The notes under the pieces: generated by a model | Told to the model about the DNA's origin: nothing | Databases searched by the model: none | What the model saw: only the letters and a program-made list of their open reading frames with translations | Made by a program: the position numbers and the translations under genes | Source of the DNA: Candidatus Nomurabacteria bacterium RIFOXYD2_FULL_35_12 | GTDB lineage: Bacteria > Patescibacteriota > Minisyncoccia > Phycocordibacterales > UBA9973 | NCBI GenBank assembly: GCA_001786365.1 | Contig: MFWK01000022.1 | Location: forward strand, 19,282-83,281 | Reading direction: 5' to 3' | Length of the DNA stretch: 64,000 nucleotides | Part shown: positions 8,212 through 16,395 of the stretch, in pieces | Layout of the letters: each line of letters starts with the position of its first letter | How positions within the stretch are numbered: the stretch's first letter is position 1

Positions 8212-8913
8212 TTATTTATTATTGGCAATTTTTTCAAAAATCCCGTCTGACCATCCTGCTATTTTTCTAACTAAATTAGAACTTCTTCTAACCATTATTT
8301 TTAATACTCCATGATATTTTTCTCCGGTATTTTTTCTATTTGTTTTCTTAATTTTATTATTTTTAAGATAAACTTTAGAGAAGTTATCGACCGAAAAACC
8401 AGTAGTTTTAGACCAGAATTGCCTTACTTCATCTATCCTTTCCTTATGACTCGCATGAATCATTATTTCAAATAATATCATATTATTTGGTATTTTGCAT
8501 ATTTCATCAAGCCATTTTAGGAATAAAATTATCATTTTAGGATCCATATTAGAAAAAGCAGTTGGAGACCCAGGGCGATATTGTTTTTCTTTGGTACCTT
8601 CAGCCCAATAAAGAACAACCCCTATAAGAAAAAATTCTTTTATAGATAAATTTTTTATCTCAGATTTTGCTTCAAAAAATATCTTTTCTTGCTTTTCAAT
8701 TCTTTGTTTCTTTTTTGCTTGTCCACCACGAAGCGATGCAAGTCTTTTAGCCTTAGTAAATATTTGTTTTTGAGCTTTAGCCATACCGACACTTCGTAAC
8801 CAAATTGAGAGAGTTGATTTAGCTACGGGAATAGCTCTCAAAATGTCTGAATAGGTTTTACCTTCTTTGCGTAAAGCAATAGCTTTTTCTTTTTCTTTCA
8901 CCTTTTTTATCAT
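8212..8913 (-). CDS. HTH protein with a LAGLIDADG-like region
   Basis: 233 aa. The N-terminal ~45 residues form a resolvase-type helix-turn-helix (KAIALRKEGKTYSDI, then AKSTLSIWLR). After a basic linker comes a conserved block FFLIGVVLYWAEGTK, FSNMDPKMIILFLKWL and a basic C-terminal half, which recalls LAGLIDADG homing-endonuclease folds, though I cannot confirm that. A 9-bp inverted repeat brackets its promoter, suggesting self-regulation. It sits directly upstream of tRNA-Gln. Function unknown; a DNA-binding role is likely. Confidence 0.6.
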   Translation of the reverse strand: MIKKVKEKEKAIALRKEGKTYSDILRAIPVAKSTLSIWLRSVGMAKAQKQIFTKAKRLASLRGGQAKKKQRIEKQEKIFFEAKSEIKNLSIKEFFLIGVVLYWAEGTKEKQYRPGSPTAFSNMDPKMIILFLKWLDEICKIPNNMILFEIMIHASHKERIDEVRQFWSKTTGFSVDNFSKVYLKNNKIKKTNRKNTGEKYHGVLKIMVRRSSNLVRKIAGWSDGIFEKIANNK

Positions 8914-8948
8914 AGGTAGGATATTAGTATTATAGCACTCTACCTATG
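8911..8948. promoter_or_regulatory. inverted repeat around the HTH-gene promoter
   Basis: CATAGGTAG (8911-8919) and CTACCTATG (8940-8948) are perfect 9-bp inverted arms; the left arm begins with the gene's start codon on the minus strand. The 20-base spacer holds TATAAT and TAATAT boxes. This geometry fits an autorepressor operator. Confidence 0.5.
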
Positions 8949-8958
8949 TAGTAATCAA

Positions 8959-10044
8959 CTATTTATTTGAAATATCTACTTCTTTGGCTATTATCTTCAC
9001 CAAAGCAAGCTCTAAAGGCAATTCGGCAATAAAAGTATTTTCTATATTTTGATAAGCTTCCAATAAGGTAGAAAGAGATAATGAATGAAACATTCCTGCT
9101 TTACCGGGTAAATCTTTTTTAATAAGAATTTTTAGGAAATCAATATCGGTCTTAGATAAATCCCCTACCATCTTATCTTCTAATCCTGGGGCTGATTTTA
9201 AAATTATGGCCATACGGAATTTATTAATAATTAATTTTAAATACAATTTCATATCTAAATTAAGAGTTGAAGCTGAACGCACGGTGCTAATTCCCTTTTC
9301 TAAATTCCTTTCGGCGATTGCGGAAATAAAATCATTCACAAGAGTCGTTTTCGGTGCGCCAGTGATAGATTCCACACCTTCGCGGGTAACCTTTGAAACT
9401 TTCTTTCCTTTTTTGTCTTTACCAATGAAATTTAGAACCTTTTGAAGTTCACCGAGTCCATCACGAAACGAACCATCAGCTAGGATAGCTAGAAGTTCAG
9501 CCGAGTCTCCATCTAATTCAAAGCCTTCACCTTTTGCCACATCTATCAGCATCTTCTTGCAAACAAGGTCTGAAGCTTTTTTAAATGTGAAAACCTGACA
9601 GCGAGAAATGATAGTTTCTGGCACTTTATGAAGCTCTGTCGTCGCTAAAATAAAAATAACATGCTTTGGCGGTTCTTCTAAGGTTTTCAATAATGCGCCC
9701 CAAGCGTCTTTGGAAAGCATGTGCACCTCGTCTATTATGTAAACTTTATATTTTGAATCAAAAGGAAGCACTCGCGCGCCATCACGCAGAAGTTTTATGT
9801 CCTCGATGCCCCTGTTTGATGCAGCATCTATCTCATACATATCATTTACTGATACGCCTATGCGGGTGGCAAAAATTCTAGCCACAGAAGTCTTGCCTGT
9901 GCCTCTAGAGCCGACAAAAAGGTAAGCATGCGAAACTTTATTCGTCTCCACCGAACTTTCTAAGACTTTTACAATATGATCCTGACCTAAGACTTCCTTG
10001 AAGCTCTTTGGTCTGTATTTTCTATATAATGCCAAATCGTGCAT
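8959..10044 (-). CDS. dnaX: DNA polymerase III subunit gamma/tau
   Basis: Clamp-loader ATPase. Walker A is GSRGTGKT (45-52), Walker B DEVH (105-108), then the SRC box ISRCQVF and sensor-2 region GSFRDGL. At 361 aa it is close to a bare gamma form, lacking the tau extension. Between Walker A and the EIDAAS motif the usual four-Cys zinc module is absent: the chain goes directly from RIFATRIG to MYEIDAASNRG. TATAAT ends exactly 6 bases before the ATG. holB, for the delta prime subunit, is elsewhere in the window. Confidence 0.93.
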   Translation of the reverse strand: MHDLALYRKYRPKSFKEVLGQDHIVKVLESSVETNKVSHAYLFVGSRGTGKTSVARIFATRIGVSVNDMYEIDAASNRGIEDIKLLRDGARVLPFDSKYKVYIIDEVHMLSKDAWGALLKTLEEPPKHVIFILATTELHKVPETIISRCQVFTFKKASDLVCKKMLIDVAKGEGFELDGDSAELLAILADGSFRDGLGELQKVLNFIGKDKKGKKVSKVTREGVESITGAPKTTLVNDFISAIAERNLEKGISTVRSASTLNLDMKLYLKLIINKFRMAIILKSAPGLEDKMVGDLSKTDIDFLKILIKKDLPGKAGMFHSLSLSTLLEAYQNIENTFIAELPLELALVKIIAKEVDISNK

Positions 10045-10050
10045 ATGAGG

Positions 10051-10056
10051 ATTATA
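10051..10056 (-). promoter_or_regulatory. dnaX -10 box (leaderless start)
   Basis: Perfect TATAAT on the minus strand, 6 bases before the dnaX ATG, with a TTTAGA-like -35 box about 17 bases upstream. Transcription would begin at the A of the ATG. Confidence 0.6.
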
Positions 10057-10106
10057 CTCTAAAAAAGAAAAAATCTAAAGAATTTTAAGCGTCGTGGGTT
10101 CCCTAA

Positions 10107-10616
10107 CTAATCGTCTTCGTAATCTCTATTTTTAGGTAAAGTAGGGTTTGGATTTGCTACAGGTGGAGTAGTTGGATTACTAGAACTAGTTGCTACTGTC
10201 TGATTTAAATCTCCTATATAATAAGCAGAGAGCAGAGCATGGGCAGAAGAAGAATGCGCCCCAGTGCCACCTCTATTTGCATAAATTGTCGTCGCATCGG
10301 TGCCACAAGTCGGCAAAATAGCGCTGACACCTCCAGGGTGTTGGTTGAAATAAGAAGTAACATCATAGATTTTACCGGAAACAAGGAGCCAGCAACTCTG
10401 TCTTGAATTATGTTTTGTAAGTTAAGTTTTATTTAAGAGTAAACTAGAATTTCCAGATTTTGTGCCAGAAGTATTATTAAGATTATTATTTCCAAGAACA
10501 TTTTCTCCATTTGTTATTGTTCCAGTATTTTGATTATATAAAATGAGCCCAGCCACGATAATGGCCACAGTCACTGCCCAGAAAATAAATAAAGACATCG
10601 TTACGTATTTTTTCAT
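10107..10616 (-). pseudogene. membrane-anchored cytochrome b5 domain protein, broken by one in-frame stop
   Basis: Read as one frame this is a signal-anchor protein: MKKYVTMSL and a transmembrane helix (~8-28), an Asn/Gly/Ser linker, then a cytochrome b5-type heme domain starting near KHNSRQSCWLLVSGKIYDV, with HPGG (first heme His) and AHALLSAYYIGDL near the end (second His in this area), and a Pro/Asn-rich tail. A TAA at 10422-10424 interrupts the frame just before the heme domain; both halves remain in the same frame with no shift. Either a recent nonsense mutation, a sequencing error or stop readthrough. The flavin reductase gene lies 6 bases upstream in the same direction, a plausible electron donor. 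Confidence 0.8.
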
Positions 10617-10622
10617 AAAATT

Positions 10623-11930
10623 TTAAAGACTAAATTCTTCTGAATGAATTTTATTATTAATAAAACCTAAATTTATAAACTGTTCTCTTAAACTCTTCAT
10701 AAACTTTTTAGGTCCGCATAAGAATATATCTATATTTATGTCCTCATTTTTTGAAACTAAACTTACAGAAATATAACTATCTTTTTCTGAAAGATATGGG
10801 TGAAATTTAAAATTATTATTTTGCCTAGCTATTTGTTCAAATTCTATAGCGAAAGCCAACTCAGAAGTATTCTTTACACTATAATATAGGTCTATATTAT
10901 AAGAATTAAACTCTGCTTTTTTTGTATTAATCTGCCTCGCCATACTCAAAAATGGAGTGATGCCGATACCTCCAGCTATCCATATTTGCCTTTTTGACTC
11001 CCCTTTTAAATAAGAAAAAGAACCAAAAGGTCCTTCGATTGAGCAAGTAACTCCCGGCTTTAAAAGATAAATCATCGAAGTGTAGTCTCCTAATGTTTTT
11101 ATACCTAAAGATAAATGATCATCACTAGGAGAAGATGTTATAGAAAATGGGTGAGATTCAGAAAGGATACCTTTTTCTTGGAATCTCAGAAAAACAAATT
11201 GTCCTGGTAGAAATCGCATTCTTTTACTCAATGATGAAAGTTTTAATTCCGCTATGTCATCATTTACTCTTATTATTTCTTCTAATTTATATTGATACTC
11301 ATCCTTTTTATAAACTTGCAAAATAGTTCTGTAAATATAAGAACAGGCACCCAGCATTGCTAAAATTATCATGTAGTATTTTAATGTCGTATTGTTAGAA
11401 ATGTCGCTAGGTATCAAAAACATATGCAGGCCACTTAAAAACAAAACAATTCCTAGATATTTGTGAGTATTTTTCCAATTTTCATATTTAAATTTTAAAT
11501 AAAAAGTAATTACCATCAAAACAATAAATACAAGGATAGCAATTTTACCGAGGTTTAAAGCTAGATCTTGAAAAGAGAAAACAAAGAGAAAAGAAGCTTT
11601 CAGGGAGATAAATAAATATTGAATAATAAGAAAAACTGGGTGAAAAAGTATGAGGCAAAAAGCTAATGCTCCGATAGTGTGGTGTTTAATATAAACTCTA
11701 TTCAGTCCATTGAATAATTTATCTAAAAATTTAAAACGAGCAGCTAAAATAAAATTAATGGAAAGTAGTGCCATACCTAAGAGTCCAGTTATCTGCCCGA
11801 GACTACGAAATGTCATTCCAAATGAAGTAAACCTATCAGCTAGTGGCTTCATAAAAAGCCAAATGATTATAGGAATGATAGACAAAATTATAACGAGAAT
11901 AAGACCTGAATTATTTTTGAACAATTTCAT
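10623..11930 (-). CDS. ferric-reductase-like membrane oxidoreductase with FAD/NAD domains
   Basis: 435 aa. The N-terminal ~210 residues hold about six membrane helices with His residues typical of ferric reductase-like heme domains (VYIKHHTIGALAF, FHPVF, NTHKYLG, GLHMF). The C-terminal half is a ferredoxin-NADP reductase module: FLPGQFVFLRF and HPFSITSSP bind FAD, GPFGSF follows, and IWIAGGIGITPFLSM starts the NAD(P)H lobe, ending with FLCGPKKFM. It would move electrons from NAD(P)H across the membrane. The cytochrome b5-domain gene follows after 6 bases and is a likely partner or former partner. TATAAT lies 12 bases before the ATG. Confidence 0.82.
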   Translation of the reverse strand: MKLFKNNSGLILVIILSIIPIIIWLFMKPLADRFTSFGMTFRSLGQITGLLGMALLSINFILAARFKFLDKLFNGLNRVYIKHHTIGALAFCLILFHPVFLIIQYLFISLKASFLFVFSFQDLALNLGKIAILVFIVLMVITFYLKFKYENWKNTHKYLGIVLFLSGLHMFLIPSDISNNTTLKYYMIILAMLGACSYIYRTILQVYKKDEYQYKLEEIIRVNDDIAELKLSSLSKRMRFLPGQFVFLRFQEKGILSESHPFSITSSPSDDHLSLGIKTLGDYTSMIYLLKPGVTCSIEGPFGSFSYLKGESKRQIWIAGGIGITPFLSMARQINTKKAEFNSYNIDLYYSVKNTSELAFAIEFEQIARQNNNFKFHPYLSEKDSYISVSLVSKNEDINIDIFLCGPKKFMKSLREQFINLGFINNKIHSEEFSL

Positions 11931-11962
11931 AATTATGATTTTATTATATTAAAAACTTATTT

Positions 11963-13045
11963 TCAACTTAATTTATTATTTTTAATAAAAGTATTAATTG
12001 TCTTTTCTACTTGTTTAGAATTTTCAGTTTCCATTAATTTTATTCGAAGCTCTTTTGCACCATCAAAACCGTTCACGTAAGCTTTAAAATGTTTTTTCAT
12101 CACATCAAAACCTTTATGTTTTGGTTTAGCGAGTTCTTCATCAAAAATCTGTGTATGCTCTATTAGAACTTCAAGCTTTTCTTTAATGGAAGGAAGAACA
12201 GCATCAAAAGAGACTTGGGAGCGCGACGGCGCGAGCACGAGGAATTTTTCAGTAGAAAAATATCCGTGCTCTTCGGATGCTGTTCTTCCTGAAAAAAACC
12301 AAGGATTTCCAAAAACTCCCCTGCCTATCATCACTCCATCACAGCCATACTCTCTAGCTTTATCTTCTGCATCTTTCAAACTCGCAACATCACCATTACC
12401 AATGAGTAAAATATCTTTACCACTCTTCTCTATGCATTTTTTAACTTTTTTAATAAGTTCCCAATTTGCCGGAACGAGTGAAAGTTCTTTTGTGGTTCTC
12501 AAATGAATCGTCAAAGCTGAAATGTCTTCTTTTAATAATTCAGGTATCCAATTATCTATATCTTCTTTATTAAAACCAACTCTCGTCTTCACTGACACAG
12601 GAGTATTTAGGCCAGCTGATTTTATTCCCGCATGAGCCGACTGAATAATTTCTCGCGCAAGCTTCGGATTCTTTATCAAAGCCGAACCAGCTCCTTGGCT
12701 GATTACTGATTTATCCGGACAGCCCATATTTATGTCTATGCCATCAAAACCAAGGCTCGCAATATACTGACAAGCCTTCTTCATATTTTCCAGATTAGCG
12801 CCAAAAACTTGCGCCACAATAGGCCTTTCACGTTCTTTATATTTTAAAATATGCGCTAGCTTTTTTCTGCCAAGCTTGTCCGCAAGGCCATCTGCAGCCA
12901 CGAACTCAGTCCAGAAAACAACTTTGTCTTTGTTTTCCCTATTCTTGCCATATTTTGCCAACATATAGCGAAAAGCGATATCAGTGACATCTGACATCGG
13001 CGCAAGGCAGAAGAAAGGTTTATCTAGTTTTGTCCAAAAATTCAT
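11963..13045 (-). CDS. dusB: tRNA-dihydrouridine synthase
   Basis: FMN enzyme reducing uridine to dihydrouridine in tRNA. Seen: FFCLAPMSDVTDIAFR, NMGCPDKSVISQGAGSALIKNP (substrate loop with catalytic Cys), VSVKTRVGFN, TIHLRT, IGNGDV and MIGRGVFGNPWFF. Right after GNPWFF, where the family continues into EKLEVLLEH, residues ~252-285 are an insertion encoded by a 100-bp cruciform-forming element (12191-12290). Without it the length is a normal ~326 aa. It follows ftsQ, separated by another palindromic element. Confidence 0.92.
   Translation of the reverse strand: MNFWTKLDKPFFCLAPMSDVTDIAFRYMLAKYGKNRENKDKVVFWTEFVAADGLADKLGRKKLAHILKYKERERPIVAQVFGANLENMKKACQYIASLGFDGIDINMGCPDKSVISQGAGSALIKNPKLAREIIQSAHAGIKSAGLNTPVSVKTRVGFNKEDIDNWIPELLKEDISALTIHLRTTKELSLVPANWELIKKVKKCIEKSGKDILLIGNGDVASLKDAEDKAREYGCDGVMIGRGVFGNPWFFSGRTASEEHGYFSTEKFLVLAPSRSQVSFDAVLPSIKEKLEVLIEHTQIFDEELAKPKHKGFDVMKKHFKAYVNGFDGAKELRIKLMETENSKQVEKTINTFIKNNKLS
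12191..12290. repeat. 100-bp palindromic element inside dusB
   Basis: Perfect 15-bp terminal inverted repeats (AGGAAGAACAGCATC and its complement) bound exactly 100 bp, with inner complementary stretches GAGCACG/CGTGCTC. The coding frame stays open, adding about 34 residues in a position where Dus proteins have no conserved domain. GA occurs on both flanks, which would make 102 bp, a multiple of three. Confidence 0.75.
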
Positions 13046-13054
13046 TGCTTTGAA

Positions 13055-13148
13055 AAACTCGGGGGTAAAAAATTTCTTAAAACTGCGCCCTCGAGGTCAT
13101 AAGGACAGGGAACCCACACGTTTTTTAAAATTCTTTACCCCCGAGTTT
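13055..13148. repeat. palindromic element with 32-nt core, copy 1
   Basis: Arms AAACTCGGGGGTAAA (13055-13069) and its perfect complement (13134-13148) enclose a 32-nt core (13086-13117) running from CGCCCTCGAGG to GGAACCCAC. The same core, identical over 32 of 32 bases in reverse orientation, occurs at 55754-55785 with unrelated arms. Lies between ftsQ and dusB. Confidence 0.75.
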
Positions 13149-13149
13149 C

Positions 13150-14004
13150 CTATCGAGTGAACTTGTAATATACCTTATTTCCGAACCTTAAATCAATATA
13201 TTGTAATAAGGTGTATTTATTCTTTAAATTAGACAAGAGAGGTTCTGTACTGATGGCTGACTCTAAATTTTCAGCCACATTTTTGAAATCAGAATCAATT
13301 TTAAAAATTAAATATGGTTCTTTTGATATTTTATTTTTAACGGAAAGGAATATTTTTACATCACCATTATTTAAAATATACAAAGAAATAGGCTTGAATC
13401 CCATTGTTACCAACACATCTTTAAAATCAACTAGTTGCTTAAAATTTTCCTTTGAGAAATAGTTTTCATTATCTACCGGACCATAAAACTTAAAATATAC
13501 TTCTCCAGAGAAATATGGCGCTTCGTCAAAAATATAACCACTTTCATCCACAAAATAACACTTTTTATCAGAAGAAATTAAATCTTCCTTTACATTTCCA
13601 CACCATGTATACAATGCTTCCCTCTCAGTCAAAGATATTTCTAAAGTTTTTATGTTTTTTACACCAACACTGATGTCTTTGATTCTTTTAAAAGAATTTT
13701 CTAGATTAGTTTTTATTATATTCTGTGGATAAAACAAAAAATTAGTCTTTGGGAAAAACCAGAAATAATTTCCCGCAAGCTCTTTGTCTACAATCTCTTT
13801 GATTAGTTTTGTTTCAATGGCCTTATTTCCATTTATCTCTATTTTATTTATATTTAAATTAGAATCACGAGAAATAAAAACAATAGAACCTAGAATAACT
13901 GCAATTAAGAATAAAGAAATAAAAATTTTATATAAAAAAATTCTTCTTCGACGTTTTTTTAACTCCAAAAGACCGGGAGAATTTAAAATATATCTTTTTC
14001 GCAT
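13150..14004 (-). CDS. ftsQ: FtsQ/DivIB-type cell division protein
   Basis: 284 aa. A very basic N-terminal cytoplasmic tail (KKRRRRIFLYK), one membrane helix (~24-46), then a POTRA domain opening with INKIEINGNKAIETKLIKEIV and a following beta domain with LTEREALYTW. This is the FtsQ/DivIB arrangement, a bitopic divisome protein acting in septal peptidoglycan synthesis. Sequence conservation in this family is low, so the call rests on architecture and the POTRA pattern. Downstream of serS on the same strand. Confidence 0.78.
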   Translation of the reverse strand: MRKRYILNSPGLLELKKRRRRIFLYKIFISLFLIAVILGSIVFISRDSNLNINKIEINGNKAIETKLIKEIVDKELAGNYFWFFPKTNFLFYPQNIIKTNLENSFKRIKDISVGVKNIKTLEISLTEREALYTWCGNVKEDLISSDKKCYFVDESGYIFDEAPYFSGEVYFKFYGPVDNENYFSKENFKQLVDFKDVLVTMGFKPISLYILNNGDVKIFLSVKNKISKEPYLIFKIDSDFKNVAENLESAISTEPLLSNLKNKYTLLQYIDLRFGNKVYYKFTR

Positions 14005-14033
14005 TCTATTTACTTTATAACTTTAAGAACTTT

Positions 14034-15299
14034 CTACTTTATAAACTCTCTATTACCCATATACTTTCTCAAAACTTCTGGAATTTTTACAGAGCCATCA
14101 GCTTGCTGGAAATTTTCCACTATTGCCTCAATTATTCTAGGAGTAGCCACAGCTGTATTGTTTAAAGAATGAGCATATTTTAATTTTCCATCTGCATCTT
14201 TATATCTAATATTCAAACGTCTAGTTTGAAAATCATGAAAATAAGAAGCTGAATGAGTCTCTCTGTATTTGTTTTGAGAAGGCATCCAAACTTCGATATC
14301 GTATTTCTTTACTTGTCCGAGGCCTAAGTCTCCACCACAGTTTGCAACTATATGATAAGGCAAATTTAATGCTATAAGTAAATCCTCTACATTTTTTGTA
14401 ATTTCTTCGTGAAATTTTACACTCTCTTCATGATTAGCTTCACACAATACTACTTGTTCTAGTTTATAAAACTCATGCACTCTAAAAAATCCTTTAACAT
14501 CTTTACCATGACTTCCTGCTTCTCTACGAAAACAAGTAGAAAATGCGGCAAATTTTATAGGAAATTTTGTTTTATCCAAAACCTCATTTGAATAATAAGA
14601 CATAGTTGCGACTTCCCCAGTACCAGCCAAATAATCACCGTCTTGAGTCTTATATAGGTCATCTTCTCCACCTGGAATGTATCCTGTACCAACCAAAGAA
14701 GCCTTTTTTACGAGCGATGGCACAATCATCGGAATAAAACCCTTACTAACTAAACTATCAAAAAAGAATTGCCATAATGCAAAAGCCAAGAGTGCCCCTT
14801 CATTTTTCAAAAAATAACCTCTAAAGCCTGCAACTTTCGTGCCACGCTCAAAATCTGCAAGATCCAAGTCACTTATTAAAGTTAATTGATTCTTTATTTC
14901 AAAATTAAAAATAGGTTTTTCTCCGCCAACTTTTACTTCTTTATTTTCTGCATCACTGGATCCTTCTGGCACAGATATATCTGGCACATTTGGCACACTC
15001 AGCATCATCTTCTGCCATTCTTCCATTATTGTTTTCAGTTTTTCTTCTTTTGATTTAATATCTTCCTTCACCACCCGCATTTCTTCAATGAGCTGAATTT
15101 TTAGCGCTGAATCTTGATTGCGAACTATGTCGTTTGAAACTTTGTTTACTTCTGAACGGAGCTCTTCTACTTCTTTTAATATTTTTAAGCGTTCATCATC
15201 GAGAGCTATGAGTTTAGTTATGTCTATATCCACGCGCTTTTTCTTTGCGCCCTCTTGCACTATCTCTTTATTTTCACGAATAAATTTGATGTCTAGCAT
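14034..15299 (-). CDS. serS: serine--tRNA ligase
   Basis: Class II aminoacyl-tRNA synthetase charging tRNA-Ser. N-terminal ~110 residues form the tRNA-binding coiled-coil arm (MLDIKFIRENKEIV onward). Motif 2 is AFSTCFRREAGSHGKD followed by FFRVHEFYKLEQV, and motif 3 is around SLNNTAVATPRIIEAIVEN. Length 421 aa, typical. TATAAT (15336-15341, minus) lies about 36 bases before the ATG; the intervening leader is made of CTAGAA-type repeats. Divergent from dprA. Confidence 0.96.
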   Translation of the reverse strand: MLDIKFIRENKEIVQEGAKKKRVDIDITKLIALDDERLKILKEVEELRSEVNKVSNDIVRNQDSALKIQLIEEMRVVKEDIKSKEEKLKTIMEEWQKMMLSVPNVPDISVPEGSSDAENKEVKVGGEKPIFNFEIKNQLTLISDLDLADFERGTKVAGFRGYFLKNEGALLAFALWQFFFDSLVSKGFIPMIVPSLVKKASLVGTGYIPGGEDDLYKTQDGDYLAGTGEVATMSYYSNEVLDKTKFPIKFAAFSTCFRREAGSHGKDVKGFFRVHEFYKLEQVVLCEANHEESVKFHEEITKNVEDLLIALNLPYHIVANCGGDLGLGQVKKYDIEVWMPSQNKYRETHSASYFHDFQTRRLNIRYKDADGKLKYAHSLNNTAVATPRIIEAIVENFQQADGSVKIPEVLRKYMGNREFIK

Positions 15300-15301
15300 A
15301 A

Positions 15302-15334
15302 ATTAGGTTCTAGCTTCTAGTAGCTAGGTTCTAG
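15302..15334. repeat. CTAG-rich repeat between serS start and its promoter
   Basis: Imperfect tandem and inverted copies of TTCTAG/CTAGAA (TAGGTTCTAGCTTCTAG and similar) fill the serS 5' leader. They sit between the -10 box and the start codon, unlike most genes here where that gap is 6 bases. Confidence 0.5.
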
Positions 15335-15365
15335 TATTATACATTAATACTGTTATAATTACAAA

Positions 15366-16229
15366 ATGCAAATCAGAAAATTACCAAAAAGTAAATTTCC
15401 AAAGGCACTTTTGGAAATTCCTCAACCTCCGGAGAATCTCTGGATTATTGGAGAATTACCAACTGATAAAAATCTAATTTACTTGAGTGTCGTGGGTTCG
15501 CGCAAGTTTACCACCTATGGACGCGAAGCCTGTGAAAAAATAATTACCGGATTAAAAGGCTATCCTATAGTGATTGTTTCCGGTTTTGCTATGGGTATAG
15601 ATACTATTGCGCACAAAGCAGCAATGCGAGCCGGACTCAAAACAATGGTTTTCCCCGGTTCCGGACTTTCTGATAAAGCAATCTATCCAAAAACAAATGT
15701 ACAACTAATGCGTGAAGTTGTAGAAAATGGCGGATGCCTTCTATCAGAATTTGAACCGGATTTTATGGCAACACAATGGGGTTTCCCGATGAGAAATAGA
15801 TTGATGGCAGGAATCTCAAAAGCTGTACTCATAATAGAAGCGGAAGAAAGGTCTGGCACCCTCATTACCGCTCGACTAACTACAGAATACAACAGAGATT
15901 TATTAGTTGTGCCTGGATCAATTTTTTCTTCAAATTCAAATGGAACAAATAGATTATTAAAACAAGGAGCAACGCCTGTCGCCAATTCCGAAGACGTTTT
16001 AGAAGCGCTTGGTTTTGAATTACCAAAAGATGAAGAAAAACAAAAAAAGCTTTTTGCTGATTTATCACCGGAGGAGAAAAAAATTGTAGCCCTACTTCGT
16101 GAACCAATACCTCGAGATGATTTAATTCGAGAAATGAAGATACCAATACCTACTGCAAATGCCATGCTGACTGTGATGGAAATCAAAGGACTAATCAAGG
16201 AAGAAATGGGTGAAGTGAGACTCATATAA
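15366..16229 (+). CDS. dprA: DNA-processing protein DprA
   Basis: DprA/Smf protein (287 aa), which loads RecA on incoming single-stranded DNA in natural transformation. Rossmann-like core with VVGSRKFTTYG, IVSGFAMGIDTIAHKAA, TMVFPGSGL, LLSEFEP, FPMRNRLMAGIS and GTLITARLTTE, all DprA hallmarks. The C-terminal ~65 residues look like the winged-helix DML1-like domain. TATAAT (15354-15359) ends 6 bases before the ATG, so it is leaderless. Divergent from serS. Confidence 0.95.
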   Translation: MQIRKLPKSKFPKALLEIPQPPENLWIIGELPTDKNLIYLSVVGSRKFTTYGREACEKIITGLKGYPIVIVSGFAMGIDTIAHKAAMRAGLKTMVFPGSGLSDKAIYPKTNVQLMREVVENGGCLLSEFEPDFMATQWGFPMRNRLMAGISKAVLIIEAEERSGTLITARLTTEYNRDLLVVPGSIFSSNSNGTNRLLKQGATPVANSEDVLEALGFELPKDEEKQKKLFADLSPEEKKIVALLREPIPRDDLIREMKIPIPTANAMLTVMEIKGLIKEEMGEVRLI

Positions 16230-16267
16230 TTTGCATTGTAAAACTATTTCGTGTAATACTGTGTGAA

Positions 16268-16395
16268 ATGAATCCCGTTAGAAGTCGCGGTCGCGAATTT
16301 TATTTGGGATAATTGTATAAATTGTTTATTAAATTAATTAGCGGGGATAGGTTTTTCAAAAGAAAGACCGCGACCTGCTTCTAAGCGGGATGAAA
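16268..16395. repeat. CCCGTTAGA element at the topA start, with flanking ATGAA repeats
   Basis: Element 16274-16389 (116 bp) begins CCCGTTAGAAG and ends CTTCTAAGCGGG; inner arms GTCGCGGTC/GACCGCGAC extend the pairing. ATGAAT precedes it (16268-16273) and ATGAAA follows it (16390-16395), the second being the topA start. TAATAC ends 8 bases before the left ATG. Same family as the copies at frr, mreB, fba and inside atpG. Confidence 0.8.

Noticed and set aside
10107..10316. 69-codon frame as a gene of its own
   Set aside because: It is only the second half of the interrupted cytochrome b5 gene; the heme domain begins well upstream of its first possible start.
15488..15502. GTCGTGGGTT in dprA as a third 32-nt-core copy
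   Set aside because: It encodes the conserved VVGSR motif of DprA and matches only over ten bases; coincidence.
15683..16225. 180-codon open frame on the minus strand across dprA
   Set aside because: Antisense shadow of dprA with Ser/Phe-rich composition typical of reverse-frame reading.
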